A DNA stretch of 64,000 bases from positions 165,550 to 229,549 of the forward strand of contig NZ_JADMLH010000014.1 in NCBI RefSeq assembly GCF_016464385.1. Direction: 5' to 3'. Origin of the DNA: Nucisporomicrobium flavum (GTDB lineage: Bacteria; Actinomycetota; Actinomycetes; Mycobacteriales; Micromonosporaceae). This document shows, in pieces, positions 23,948 to 31,635 of the stretch. Made by a program: the position numbers and the translations under genes. The notes beneath the pieces are model-generated. The model saw nothing but the letters and a program-made list of their open reading frames with translations, searched no databases and was not told the origin of the DNA. Position 1 is the stretch's first letter. Each line of letters opens with the position of its first letter.

Positions 23948-23964
23948 TCACGGAGGAGGCGGAC

Positions 23965-24918
23965 GTGCCGCTGCAGCATCGTGCCGAGTTCGACGCCGTT
24001 GTGACGTTCCGCAACGGCGGCGGGCTGCAGACCCGGGGTTTCCGGGTGGACGTCCCGCACGCCGACGTCACGGAGTCCGAGATCGCGTCGCTGTTCGTCA
24101 CGGCCTGCCGGCTGCTGATGGTCGACCGCGTCGAGCTGTCGGGCATCAGGATCTTCGCCGAGCCGCACCTCGGCACCCCGGGCGGGCCGTCCGAGCCGCG
24201 TACCCGGTTCGTCGAGCTGAGCCACGTGATCGGCGCGGGGACGGTGACGTACCCCGGGCTGCCGGCGCCGGAGATCACGCCGCACCTCACCCGGGAGGCG
24301 TCCCGCGACGTCTACGCCGAGGGCACCGAGTTCGCGATCGACCGCATCTCCATGGTCGGGAACACGGGCACCTACCTGGACAGCCCGTTCCACCGGTACG
24401 CCGACGGCACGGACCTCGCCGGCCTGCCGCTGGAACGCCTCGCCGACCTGCCCGCGGTCGTGGTCCGCGCGGTCGGCGGGGCCCGGGGCGTCGGCGTGGA
24501 CACCCTCGAGCACCTGACCGTCGCGGGTCACGCCGTCCTCCTGCACACCGGCGGGGACGCGCACTGGGGCACCCCGGCGTACGCGGAAGACGCTCCCTTC
24601 CTCACCGAGGCCGGCGCGCGGTGGCTGGTGGACCACGGGGCGGCGCTGGTCGGCATCGACGCGGTCAACATCGACGACGCCTCCCCGGCGGGAGGCGGCG
24701 CGCGGCCGGCACACACCCTGCTGCTCGGGGCCGGCATCCCGGTCGTCGAGCACCTGACCGGCCTGGAGAACCTCCCGCCGACCGGTGCCCGCTTCACCGC
24801 CGCGCCGCCCCGGGTGTCAGGCTTCGGCACATTCCCGGTACGGGCGTACGCGTCGGTGCCGGAGCTCGAGCCGCACGACCACCGCAGGTCCGGCGGGTGG
24901 TTGCCGACCCAGGGGTGA
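23965..24918 (+). CDS. Cyclase-family hydrolase with N-terminal extension
   Basis: A 317-residue protein. Residues ~85-300 match the cyclase/kynurenine formamidase-like fold (FVELSHVIGAGTVTYPGLPAP, GVDTLEHLTVAGHAVLLHTG, FLTEAGARWLVDHGAALVGI and DAVNIDD), a metal-dependent amidase/lyase family. The usual HxGTHxDxPxH metal motif reads NTGTYLDSPFH here, so two of the three His ligands are replaced (Asn, Tyr). About 75 extra residues precede the domain (QHRAEFDAVVTFRNGGGLQT) and look like a small separate beta-alpha unit. The start GTG 23965 has a strong GGAGGAGG ribosome site and lies 17 bases after the manganese transporter, so the two may be co-transcribed. The substrate is unknown. Confidence 0.82.
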   Translation: MPLQHRAEFDAVVTFRNGGGLQTRGFRVDVPHADVTESEIASLFVTACRLLMVDRVELSGIRIFAEPHLGTPGGPSEPRTRFVELSHVIGAGTVTYPGLPAPEITPHLTREASRDVYAEGTEFAIDRISMVGNTGTYLDSPFHRYADGTDLAGLPLERLADLPAVVVRAVGGARGVGVDTLEHLTVAGHAVLLHTGGDAHWGTPAYAEDAPFLTEAGARWLVDHGAALVGIDAVNIDDASPAGGGARPAHTLLLGAGIPVVEHLTGLENLPPTGARFTAAPPRVSGFGTFPVRAYASVPELEPHDHRRSGGWLPTQG

Positions 24919-25004
24919 TTTTCCCGCAAAGCCGCTCAGAACGGCCGCGCATCTGCCGATGATGCCCGTGTGAACTTTGACTTCTCCCCGGCCGGGCAGC
25001 CGCG

Positions 25005-25745
25005 ATGACCGACGTGGACGCGGCGCGGGTCGCCCCGGACCGGGCCCGGCAGCAGGCGGCGGGGGAGAAGCAGCCGGGGCTGAGCAGCCCGACGGAGCTC
25101 GGCGTGGCCCGCGCCGCCGCCCTCTTCGAACGGGTCGACCCGGCCGCCGCGGCCCAGCACCTCGAGCCGATCCTCGCGGCCGACCCGCGGTCCACGGCCG
25201 GCTGGATCCTCATGGCCCGCATCCGGCTGGTGCTCGACGAGGTCGACAAGGCGCTCGACGCCGCCAACCGTGCCATCGACCTGGCGCAGGAGGACCCGCG
25301 GCCGCTGGCGATCGCGAGCCGGGCGCTCACCCTGCTCGGACGGCACGAGGAGGCCGTCACGATGGCGTACCGTGCGGTCATCGCCGACCCGAAGAACCCG
25401 CTGTGGCACGACCGGGTCGCCTGGTCGCTGCTCGCCGCCGACCGGCAGTACGCCGACGCCGAGCAGGCCGCCCGTACGGCCGTCGGCCTCGACCCGAACG
25501 AGGCGCACTACTACTTCACCCACGGCGTCGCCCTGGACGCGCTCGGCCACTCCGACCAGGCCCGGCAGGCGTTCCTCAAGTCGCTGCAGCTCGAACCGGA
25601 GAACCCGGTGGCACAGCATCGGCTGGCCGTCCTCAACGGCGAGGCCGTGCGGGGTCCGGAGAAGAAGAAGCGCGGCTGGAAGCTCTTCGGGCGCAAGGAC
25701 AGCGCGGCTAGCGGGCCAGCGCGTCCCGAGGAGTTCCTGCCCTAG
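25005..25745 (+). CDS. Tetratricopeptide-repeat protein
   Basis: A 246-residue cytoplasmic protein built of about four to five TPR helix pairs between residues 35 and 215 (for example AAAQHLEPILAADPRSTAGW, ALDAANRAIDLAQEDPRP, EAVTMAYRAVIADPKNPLW, AEQAARTAVGLDPNEAHYY and ARQAFLKSLQLEPENPVA). TPRs mediate protein contacts; no enzyme domain is attached. The tail is basic (GPEKKKRGWKLFGRKD). ATG 25005 follows a short 86-base gap with no clear promoter. Its last 38 bases overlap the convergent gene at 25708. Confidence 0.85.
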   Translation: MTDVDAARVAPDRARQQAAGEKQPGLSSPTELGVARAAALFERVDPAAAAQHLEPILAADPRSTAGWILMARIRLVLDEVDKALDAANRAIDLAQEDPRPLAIASRALTLLGRHEEAVTMAYRAVIADPKNPLWHDRVAWSLLAADRQYADAEQAARTAVGLDPNEAHYYFTHGVALDALGHSDQARQAFLKSLQLEPENPVAQHRLAVLNGEAVRGPEKKKRGWKLFGRKDSAASGPARPEEFLP

Positions 25746-26727
25746 ACCGCAGGACCAGCCAGACGAGCCAGCCCATCCCGATGATGAAGCCGAAGCTGAT
25801 CAGCCGGTAGAGCACCACGGTGGCGACGGCGGAGCTGCTGGTCAGGCCGCCGGCCACCAGGCCCAGCACGAGCGCGCCGTCGACCACACCCAGCCCGCCC
25901 GGCACGATCGGCATGCTGGCCGCCGCCATCCCCGCGCAGTACGCGATCACCAGCTGCGTGGGCCGGATGTCGTGCGCGCCCACGGCGATGCAGCACATCC
26001 ACAGGCACAGCGCGTCGAGCAGCCAGTTCGCGACGGCCAGCAATGACGCGTACGCGAAATGGCCCGGCCGGACCCGCACCGAGCGCAACTGGTCGACGAA
26101 GCCCACCAGGCGGGCGTGGCCGGTGTCGGCGGGCCGGCGCCGCAGCCGGTTCACCCGGCTGAGCAGGGCCCGCGCGGGATTGATCAGCCATTCCGGGTGC
26201 TGCGCCAGGAACCGTACGGTCAGCGCCACGACCAGCGCCCCGCCCATGTACAGCACCAGCGTCCGCCAACTGCCCGTGCTGCGCGTCAGGATGCCGAAGA
26301 CCGCCCCGATCACGACGAGCGCGCCCGCCGAGAGCACCCCGCTGAGCGCGATGCACCAGGAAGCCACCGCCGACGAGGCCCCGAACCGGCGCATCTGCTG
26401 GAAGTTGAACGTCGTGGAGAAGACCGGCCCGCCGGGCAGCGTCACGCTCAGCGAATGGGCCGCGTACGCCAGCGCGACGTGCCTGCGCATCTGCACCTTC
26501 GTCCCGGCGCCGTGCAGCAGGGCCCGCTGCATCCGGGCGTAGCTGCCCATCGAGGCGATCTCGGCGACGAGGGCTCCGGCGACCCAGTTCCAGTGCGGCG
26601 TCCGCAGCTGGACCAGCGCGTCGACGAGCGCACGCCAGCCGATCAGCAGCTCGGCGAGGATGATGAGCGCCACCACCGCGGCCACGACGGGTCCGCGGCG
26701 CAACCGGGGCCGGGCGGTCTCGGGCAT
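25708..26727 (-). CDS. LPG-synthase-TM/UPF0104 family membrane protein
   Basis: A 339-residue protein with about eight hydrophobic helices, of the family that forms the membrane half of MprF (flippase-like, also YbhN). Family features are AALVAEIASMGSYARMQRALL, LPGGPVFSTTFNFQQMRRFG (the flippase LPGG-type loop), SMPIVPGGLGVVDGALVLGL and RLISFGFIIGMGWLVWL. Such proteins move lipids or polyprenyl compounds between leaflets; the cargo is unknown. It starts 18 bases downstream of the WD40-like gene on the same strand, so it probably belongs to the sigma-factor operon (28430 to 25708). It overlaps the TPR gene tail by 38 bases. Confidence 0.82.
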   Translation of the reverse strand: MPETARPRLRRGPVVAAVVALIILAELLIGWRALVDALVQLRTPHWNWVAGALVAEIASMGSYARMQRALLHGAGTKVQMRRHVALAYAAHSLSVTLPGGPVFSTTFNFQQMRRFGASSAVASWCIALSGVLSAGALVVIGAVFGILTRSTGSWRTLVLYMGGALVVALTVRFLAQHPEWLINPARALLSRVNRLRRRPADTGHARLVGFVDQLRSVRVRPGHFAYASLLAVANWLLDALCLWMCCIAVGAHDIRPTQLVIAYCAGMAAASMPIVPGGLGVVDGALVLGLVAGGLTSSSAVATVVLYRLISFGFIIGMGWLVWLVLRSRAGTPRDALAR

Positions 26728-26745
26728 CCCTTGATCGTCGCACCC

Positions 26746-27906
26746 TCAGCGGGTGTACGCGACCAGATCCAGGTCCTTCAGCGCGGCGGGCTCCTTCGCC
26801 CGGACGAGCAGCGTGAAACCGGGGTCGAACAGGGACAATCGGGTCCTGCCGCGCTGCACCGAGCGGACCAGCAGGTTGCCCTCCGCGTCGAACACCGCCC
26901 CGATGACCGGGCCGGGCACCGGCAGGTCGACGGTCTCGCCGGTCGAGGTGTCCAGCACCGCGTCGGCGGGCGCGTCGGTGTCCGCGGCGCCGGCCTGCTC
27001 CGTGCGTACGGTCACCAGGTCGCCGGTGCTGTCCACGCTGACCGGCCGGCAGGCCGCCGCGCCGCCGGTGTCCTCGGTGGCCGGCACGGGCGTGCCGCTC
27101 TGCGCGTTCACGTCGGCGACCTCGAGCCGGCACGAGGGTGTCGCGTACACGAGCGTGGTGCCGTCGCCGGACCAGCGGAAATGCTCCCCGTCGAGGCCGC
27201 TCGGCAGGGGCGTGAGGGCGCCGGTGGCCACGTCCAGCACCCCGGGGTCGGTGGCGTCGATCAACAGCCGGCCGCCGTCCGGTGACCAGGCCGGCACCTG
27301 CGCGTCGGAGGTCGTGCCCGCGTACACCTGCTGCGGTTCGCCACCCGCGGTGTCCACCACCATGAGCTGACCCTCGGTGATGTACGCGACCCGGGTGCCG
27401 TCGGGCGAGACGCCCACGGCCGAGGACGGGGCGGACAGCACGGTCCGCGGGTCGCCGTCCCGGGTGAGCCGGACGAGGTCGCCCTTCGTGCCGGCGTCCT
27501 GGTAGAACACCTGGCCCGGCAGGGCCGCCAGCGACGTCGACCGGGGCGTCGACGAGGCGGGTGCCTGAGGGCGTGGCCGGTGCGGGCGGAAGGTCGTGCG
27601 CCCCGGCGTGAGCGACGGGACGGGCGCCGACCCGGCGTCCCCCTGCGCCGCGGCGGTCGCACCCGGCGAGGGGTCGAGCGGCGCGGCGGCGACCCCGCGG
27701 GCGGAGGAGTCGCTGGACGGCTGCGGCAACTGCCACAGCCCGCTCCCCAGCAGCCCGAGGGCGACGACGGCGGCGCCGGTGCCCACCGCGGCCTCCCGGC
27801 GGCCGATGCGCCGTGAGCGCCGCAGCGACCGTTCGTACAGGTCCATCGGGAGGACCGAGTCGGCGAGGTCGCTCAGCGAGTCGTGCAGCGGGCCGGCGCC
27901 GGTCAT
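26746..27906 (-). CDS. Membrane-anchored PD40/TolB-like beta-propeller, SigE partner
   Basis: A 386-residue protein. Residues ~1-35 are cytoplasmic, one membrane helix follows (AAVGTGAAVVALGLLGSGLW), then an Ala/Pro/Ser-rich linker (~55-115). The C-terminal propeller has PD40 blades such as VGVSPDGTRVAYI, PAWSPDGGRLLIDA and FRWSGDGTTLVYA. The ATG overlaps the sigma factor stop (ATGA), so the two are made together. Membrane proteins in this position often act as anti-sigma factors, but I see no zinc-type anti-sigma motif (HxxxCxxC), so signal sensing by the propeller is inference. The open frame runs a further 25 residues upstream inside the sigma gene. Confidence 0.82.
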   Translation of the reverse strand: MTGAGPLHDSLSDLADSVLPMDLYERSLRRSRRIGRREAAVGTGAAVVALGLLGSGLWQLPQPSSDSSARGVAAAPLDPSPGATAAAQGDAGSAPVPSLTPGRTTFRPHRPRPQAPASSTPRSTSLAALPGQVFYQDAGTKGDLVRLTRDGDPRTVLSAPSSAVGVSPDGTRVAYITEGQLMVVDTAGGEPQQVYAGTTSDAQVPAWSPDGGRLLIDATDPGVLDVATGALTPLPSGLDGEHFRWSGDGTTLVYATPSCRLEVADVNAQSGTPVPATEDTGGAAACRPVSVDSTGDLVTVRTEQAGAADTDAPADAVLDTSTGETVDLPVPGPVIGAVFDAEGNLLVRSVQRGRTRLSLFDPGFTLLVRAKEPAALKDLDLVAYTR

Positions 27907-28430
27907 CGGGGCCCCTCGATGTCGGCGAGCGACCGCAGGTCGGGCACGAGGCCGCGGAGCCGTTCGAGCGCCCGGGAGCACTGCGTCTTGACCGTGCTCA
28001 CCGAGACGCCGAGCATCTGCGCCGCCTCGACCTCGGTGTGGTCCTCGAAGTAGCGCAGCACCACCACGGCGCGCTGCTTGGGGCTCAGCGAGAGCAAGGC
28101 CCGGCGCAGGGCCACGCGGCGGACCGTCGCCTCGGCAGGGTCATCGGTCGATCCGCCGTGCCGTTCGAGGTTCTCGCCGGGCAGCGCCTCGGCGACCTTC
28201 GGCCGCCGCCAGAGGGAGACCTGGGCGTGATACATGACCTTGCGGGCGTACGCCTCGGCGTGGTCCGGGCGTTCCAGCCGCGACCAGGCCCGATGGGTGC
28301 GCGCGAGGGCTTCCTGGACCAGGTCCTCGGCGAGGTGCTGGTCACCGGTGAGCAGGTACGCGGAGCGGAGCAGGGCGTGCGAGCGCTCTCGGACGAAGGT
28401 CGCATAAGCGGCATCGCGCGCGTCGGTCAT
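27903..28430 (-). CDS. SigE-family ECF RNA polymerase sigma factor
   Basis: A 175-residue sigma factor of the actinomycete SigE family (TIGR02983 type). Region 2 is FVRERSHALLRSAYLLTGDQ, then AEDLVQEALARTHRAW; region 4 is LSPKQRAVVVLRYFEDHTEV followed by EAAQMLGVSVSTVKTQCSRALERL. It would direct RNA polymerase to an unknown small regulon. I chose the ATG complementing 28428-28430; the frame is open to 28589 but without similarity. It heads a likely three-gene operon with the propeller protein and the flippase-like protein. Because SigE operons are often self-activated, the promoter should lie in 28431-28540. Confidence 0.9.
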   Translation of the reverse strand: MTDARDAAYATFVRERSHALLRSAYLLTGDQHLAEDLVQEALARTHRAWSRLERPDHAEAYARKVMYHAQVSLWRRPKVAEALPGENLERHGGSTDDPAEATVRRVALRRALLSLSPKQRAVVVLRYFEDHTEVEAAQMLGVSVSTVKTQCSRALERLRGLVPDLRSLADIEGPR

Positions 28431-28538
28431 TCCCCGTGTTCCGATCGGCGTCCGGAAAGAGCCGTGAGCGTACAGCGGCCGGTCAATCACCGCGTCAGCG
28501 CTCACCACGTCACTTCTTCCCGTGCCGTCCACAGAGGT

Positions 28539-28578
28539 GCGGGGGCCGGTACCCCCCGTTATCGGTACCGGCCCCCGC
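28539..28578. promoter_or_regulatory. Perfect 14-bp hairpin between divergent operons
   Basis: GCGGGGGCCGGTAC (28539-28552) is mirrored at 28565-28578 around a 12-base loop. It lies 109 bases from the sigE-like start and 111 bases before the PTS promoter. Facing away from both operons, it may insulate them or act as a terminator for leaderward transcription. It accounts for part of the 341-base gap 28431-28771. Confidence 0.65.
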
Positions 28579-28688
28579 GGCGTACGCATAGGTAGACGCG
28601 GATCTTCCCGGCGGTGGGCGACGGGACCTTCGGGTGATTCCGCTCCGTACGAACGGCCAGGGGAAACCGGAACGCCGCAAACCCGCGA

Positions 28689-28717
28689 TTGACAGTCGGT
28701 GATCTCGTCGGTACAAC
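28689..28717 (+). promoter_or_regulatory. Housekeeping-type promoter of the PTS operon
   Basis: TTGACA (28689-28694), a 17-base spacer and TACAAC (28712-28717) form an excellent sigma-70/HrdB-like promoter. The first PTS gene starts 55 bases after the -10 element. Confidence 0.8.
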
Positions 28718-28771
28718 AAACGCACCTCTCCCCTCCCCGCCCCCCTGCGGCCTCCGGTTAGGAGCTGTGCC

Positions 28772-29839
28772 GTGGCAGAGCTGTACGCGCCTGCTGCCCA
28801 GGACACCGGCGTCAAGGCGCGCGTGCAGCGCTTCGGCGGCTACCTCGCCGGCATGGTGATGCCGAACATCGCCGCCTTCATCGCCTGGGGTCTGATCACG
28901 GCGCTGTTCTTCGAGAAGGGCTGGCTGCCCAACGAGAAGTTCGCCGCGCTCATCGACCCGATGTCGCACGTGCTGCTCCCGGTCCTCATCGGATACACCG
29001 GCGGCCGCATGGTCCACGCCCAGCGCGGCGCGGTGGTCGGCGCGGTCGCCACGATGGGTCTCGTGGTGGGCTCCGAGGCGCCCATGTTCTTCGGCGCGAT
29101 GATCGTGGGGCCGCTGACGGCGTACGTGCTCAAGCTGGTCGACGGCCTCACCGCCGACCGCATCCGCCCCGGCTTCGAGATGCTGGTCGACAACTTCTCC
29201 GCCGGCATCGTCGCCGGGCTCTCCGCGCTGGCCGGGGTGCTCGCGATCGGCCCGGTCATGCGCGTGTTCACCGAGGCGGCCGGCGACGGCGTACGGTTCC
29301 TCGTCCAGCACCACCTGCTGCCCGCCGCGGCGGTGCTGATCGAGCCGGCCAAGGTGCTGTTCCTCAACAACGCCATCAACCACGGCGTGCTCGGGCCGCT
29401 GGGCATCGCCGAGTCGTCCGACAACGGCAAGTCGATCCTGTTCATGCTGGAGACGAACCCCGGGCCGGGCTTCGGGATCCTGCTGGCGTACCTGCTGTTC
29501 GGGCCCCGGTCGCTGCGGCCGAGCGTGCCCGCGGCGATGGCCATCCAGTTCCTCGGCGGCATTCACGAGATCTATTTCCCGTACGTGCTGATGAAGCCGA
29601 GCATGGTCCTGGCGGCCGTCTGCGGCGGTGGCGCCGGGATCCTGACGTTCATGGTGACCGGGGCCGGCCTGGTCGCCACCCCGTCGCCCGGCAGCATCTT
29701 CGCCTACCTCGCCGAGACCCCGCGCGGCGACTACTTCGGCGTGCTCGCCGGCGTCGTCGTGGCGGCCGGGGTGTCGTTCGTGGTCGGCTCCCTGCTGCTC
29801 GGCTTCGGCCGGCTGGCCCGCGACGAGGAGGGCATGTGA
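28772..29839 (+). CDS. mtlA: Mannitol PTS permease, EIIC component
   Basis: A 355-residue EIIC of the mannitol group, importing mannitol while phosphate is delivered by IIB. It has the hallmark sequences MVMPNIAAFIAWGLITALFF, IGYTGGRMVHAQRGAVVGA, GSEAPMFFGAMIVGPLTAY, LFLNNAINHGVLGPLG and, most telling, GGIHEIYFPYVLM with its conserved Glu in the substrate site. Unlike E. coli MtlA the B and A domains are separate genes downstream. The GTG start 28772 has AGGAG at 28760-28764. The promoter is at 28689. The stop overlaps the IIB start (GTGA). Confidence 0.93.
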   Translation: MAELYAPAAQDTGVKARVQRFGGYLAGMVMPNIAAFIAWGLITALFFEKGWLPNEKFAALIDPMSHVLLPVLIGYTGGRMVHAQRGAVVGAVATMGLVVGSEAPMFFGAMIVGPLTAYVLKLVDGLTADRIRPGFEMLVDNFSAGIVAGLSALAGVLAIGPVMRVFTEAAGDGVRFLVQHHLLPAAAVLIEPAKVLFLNNAINHGVLGPLGIAESSDNGKSILFMLETNPGPGFGILLAYLLFGPRSLRPSVPAAMAIQFLGGIHEIYFPYVLMKPSMVLAAVCGGGAGILTFMVTGAGLVATPSPGSIFAYLAETPRGDYFGVLAGVVVAAGVSFVVGSLLLGFGRLARDEEGM

Positions 29840-30156
29840 GCAGCATCGACGGCGGCGACATCCGCAAACTGGTGGTCGCCTGCGACGCCGGGATGGGCAG
29901 CAGCGTCATGCTCGCCGCCCAGCTCCGCCGCGAGCTGCGCAAGATGCCCGTCATCGTCGAGCACCACGCGATCGCCTCCATCCCGTCGGACGCCGACGTC
30001 GTGCTCTGCCAGGCCGGGCTCGCCGACCGGGTCCGGGCCGGTGCCCCGCGCTCGGTGGTGGTCGGCTTCCGCATGTTCCTCGGCGACCCCGCCGTGGCCC
30101 GCGTCGTCGCCGCCGTCAAGCAGGGCGGCGTGGTCGTCGGCACCACGGGAGGCTGA
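29836..30156 (+). CDS. Mannitol PTS EIIB component
   Basis: A 106-residue IIB domain. The active-site cysteine is Cys16 in VVACDAGMGSS, the P-loop-like signature of mannitol IIB, followed by the Rossmann-like core (VIVEHHAIASIPSDADVVLC). Phosphate passes from IIA to this Cys, then to mannitol on IIC. Start and upstream stop overlap (GTGA at 29836-29839). Stand-alone IIB in a split mannitol system is common in actinomycetes and Firmicutes. Confidence 0.93.
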   Translation: MSSIDGGDIRKLVVACDAGMGSSVMLAAQLRRELRKMPVIVEHHAIASIPSDADVVLCQAGLADRVRAGAPRSVVVGFRMFLGDPAVARVVAAVKQGGVVVGTTGG

Positions 30157-30158
30157 GC

Positions 30159-30923
30159 GTGCTCGGCTCCATGCCGACGCAACATGTCGTCGCCATGCTC
30201 GGCAACTCGCCGCCGCAGCGTGCGGTCGGCGTGCTGCTGTCCATGCCCCGCGACCGCATCGACGCCCTGCTCGCCGCCATGGACGGCCGGCTGATCGCCA
30301 AGCTGCTCATCGCCGCCGATCCGGAGAAACGGGCCGCGCTGCTCAGCCACCTCGACGACGCGCGGCTCGCCGCCGAGCTCGCTCTGCTTCCGCTGGTGGA
30401 GGCGGCCGCGGTGATGGCCGCCCTGCCCGCGGCGCGCGCCCGGCCCCAGCTGGACCGGGTCACCTCCGAGCACCTGGCGATGCTGCTCGACGCGATGCCC
30501 GGCCCGCAGCGCCGGCGGCTGGTGGACGTGCTCGACCCGCTGCGCCTGTCCGACCTGCGCCGGGTCGCGTACGAGAAGAGGGTCATCGAATCGCTGCGCC
30601 GCACCGCCGCCGGCCTGCAGTGGGTGCCGGGCGACTACGGCAGCAACCTGCTCGCCGGCGTCTTCCACCGGCTCTTCGGCGTCTCACTGTGCTATGTGGA
30701 CTGCGGCCCGCTGCAGCCGGCGGCCGTCGTCGCCGCCCACGAGGTCTTCGCCGCGCGGCAGGTGCACGGGTTGCTCATCGTGACCAATGCAATGCCCAGC
30801 GTGCAAGCTGGTGAGCTCGTGACCGATCCGCGGTACGGAGGGACACCCGCCCTGGTGGTCACCTGGGATCCCGACGACAATGACGGCGTGCTGGGACGTG
30901 CGCTCGTGAGGCTGGCCGGATGA
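30159..30923 (+). CDS. Unrecognised protein of the mannitol PTS operon (MgtE_N-like helices)
   Basis: A 254-residue soluble protein in the middle of a PTS operon. Residues 1-150 are repeated short helices (AVGVLLSMPRDRIDALLAAM, LIAKLLIAADPEKRAALLSH, HLAMLLDAMPGPQRRRLVDV) resembling the MgtE N-terminal superhelical domain, yet no transporter part follows. Residues ~160-254 are a separate alpha/beta domain with VFAARQVHGLLIVTNAM and PALVVTWDPDDNDG, faintly like a restriction-endonuclease/Mrr-type fold but lacking a visible D/E-x-K core. GTG starts two bases after the IIB stop and the TGA overlaps the IIA ATG, so it is fully coupled. A role in regulating or scaffolding the PTS is inference. Confidence 0.75.
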   Translation: MLGSMPTQHVVAMLGNSPPQRAVGVLLSMPRDRIDALLAAMDGRLIAKLLIAADPEKRAALLSHLDDARLAAELALLPLVEAAAVMAALPAARARPQLDRVTSEHLAMLLDAMPGPQRRRLVDVLDPLRLSDLRRVAYEKRVIESLRRTAAGLQWVPGDYGSNLLAGVFHRLFGVSLCYVDCGPLQPAAVVAAHEVFAARQVHGLLIVTNAMPSVQAGELVTDPRYGGTPALVVTWDPDDNDGVLGRALVRLAG

Positions 30924-31366
30924 CGACGAACGTGCGGCCCGTGCTCGAGGTGCGCGGGATCCGGCTGCACGAGACGGCCGCCGACCGGGAGTCCGCCGTG
31001 CACCGCTGCGCCGACGTGCTCGAGGAGCTCGGCGCGGTGCACCCTACGTACCGCGAGGCGATGCTCGACCGGGAATGGGCGATGTCCACGTACCTGGGTG
31101 AGGGCGTGGCCATCCCGCACGGCCTCGACAAGTCCCGCGCCCTGGTGCGCCGCGACTCCCTGGTCGTGCTCCGCTTCCCCGACGGCGTCGACTGGGACGG
31201 CCACCCGGTCACGGTCTGCGTGGCCATCGCCGCCCGCGGGGACGGCCACGTCGCGCTGCTCGCCGCGCTCGCGCAGATCCTGCTCGACCCGGAGCGGGCC
31301 CGGGAACTGCGCGAGACCACCGACGCCGAGGCGATCGTGGCCATGCTGAGCCAGGAGGACCTGTGA
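30920..31366 (+). CDS. Mannitol/fructose-type PTS EIIA component
   Basis: A 148-residue IIA of the mannitol/fructose family. The phosphorylated histidine is His67 in GEGVAIPHG, preceded by the conserved AMLDREWAMSTYLG segment; the ending ALAQILLDPERARELRE is also typical. It takes phosphate from HPr and passes it to the IIB cysteine. ATG 30920 overlaps the stop of the previous gene; its own TGA overlaps the HPr GTG. Confidence 0.92.
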   Translation: MTTNVRPVLEVRGIRLHETAADRESAVHRCADVLEELGAVHPTYREAMLDREWAMSTYLGEGVAIPHGLDKSRALVRRDSLVVLRFPDGVDWDGHPVTVCVAIAARGDGHVALLAALAQILLDPERARELRETTDAEAIVAMLSQEDL

Positions 31367-31635
31367 TCCGCTCGGTCCTGCTGGCCGGACGGGCCGGCCT
31401 GCACCTGCGCGCCGCCTCGCAGATCGCGGTCGCCGCGGCGCTGGCTCCGGCGGCGGTCACCGTACGCACCATGGACCGCCCCGCCGTCGCGGCCGACAGC
31501 GTGCTGGCCCTGCTCAGCCTCGGCGCGCTCTGCGGCACGGAACTGATCCTCGAGGCGCACGGCCCGGGCGCGGCCGAAGCCCTCGACACGCTCGCCGGGC
31601 TCTTCGCCACCGACCTGGACGTCGCCGGTGCCTGA
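31363..31635 (+). CDS. ptsH: HPr phosphocarrier protein
   Basis: A 90-residue HPr. The phosphate-carrying His14 lies in RAGLHLRAAS (canonical GLHARPA), and ADSVLALLSLGAL covers the regulatory serine region (Ser46-like). It shuttles phosphate from Enzyme I to IIA. The start overlaps the IIA stop, and Enzyme I begins inside its last codons (8-base overlap). The Leu-Arg-Ala-Ala variant after His is unusual but conservative. Confidence 0.9.
   Translation: MIRSVLLAGRAGLHLRAASQIAVAAALAPAAVTVRTMDRPAVAADSVLALLSLGALCGTELILEAHGPGAAEALDTLAGLFATDLDVAGA

Noticed and set aside
30320..30923. Mrr-type restriction enzyme domain in the PTS operon protein
   Set aside because: The GLLIVTN strand is suggestive, but I cannot find the D/E-x-K catalytic core, so I do not call a nuclease.
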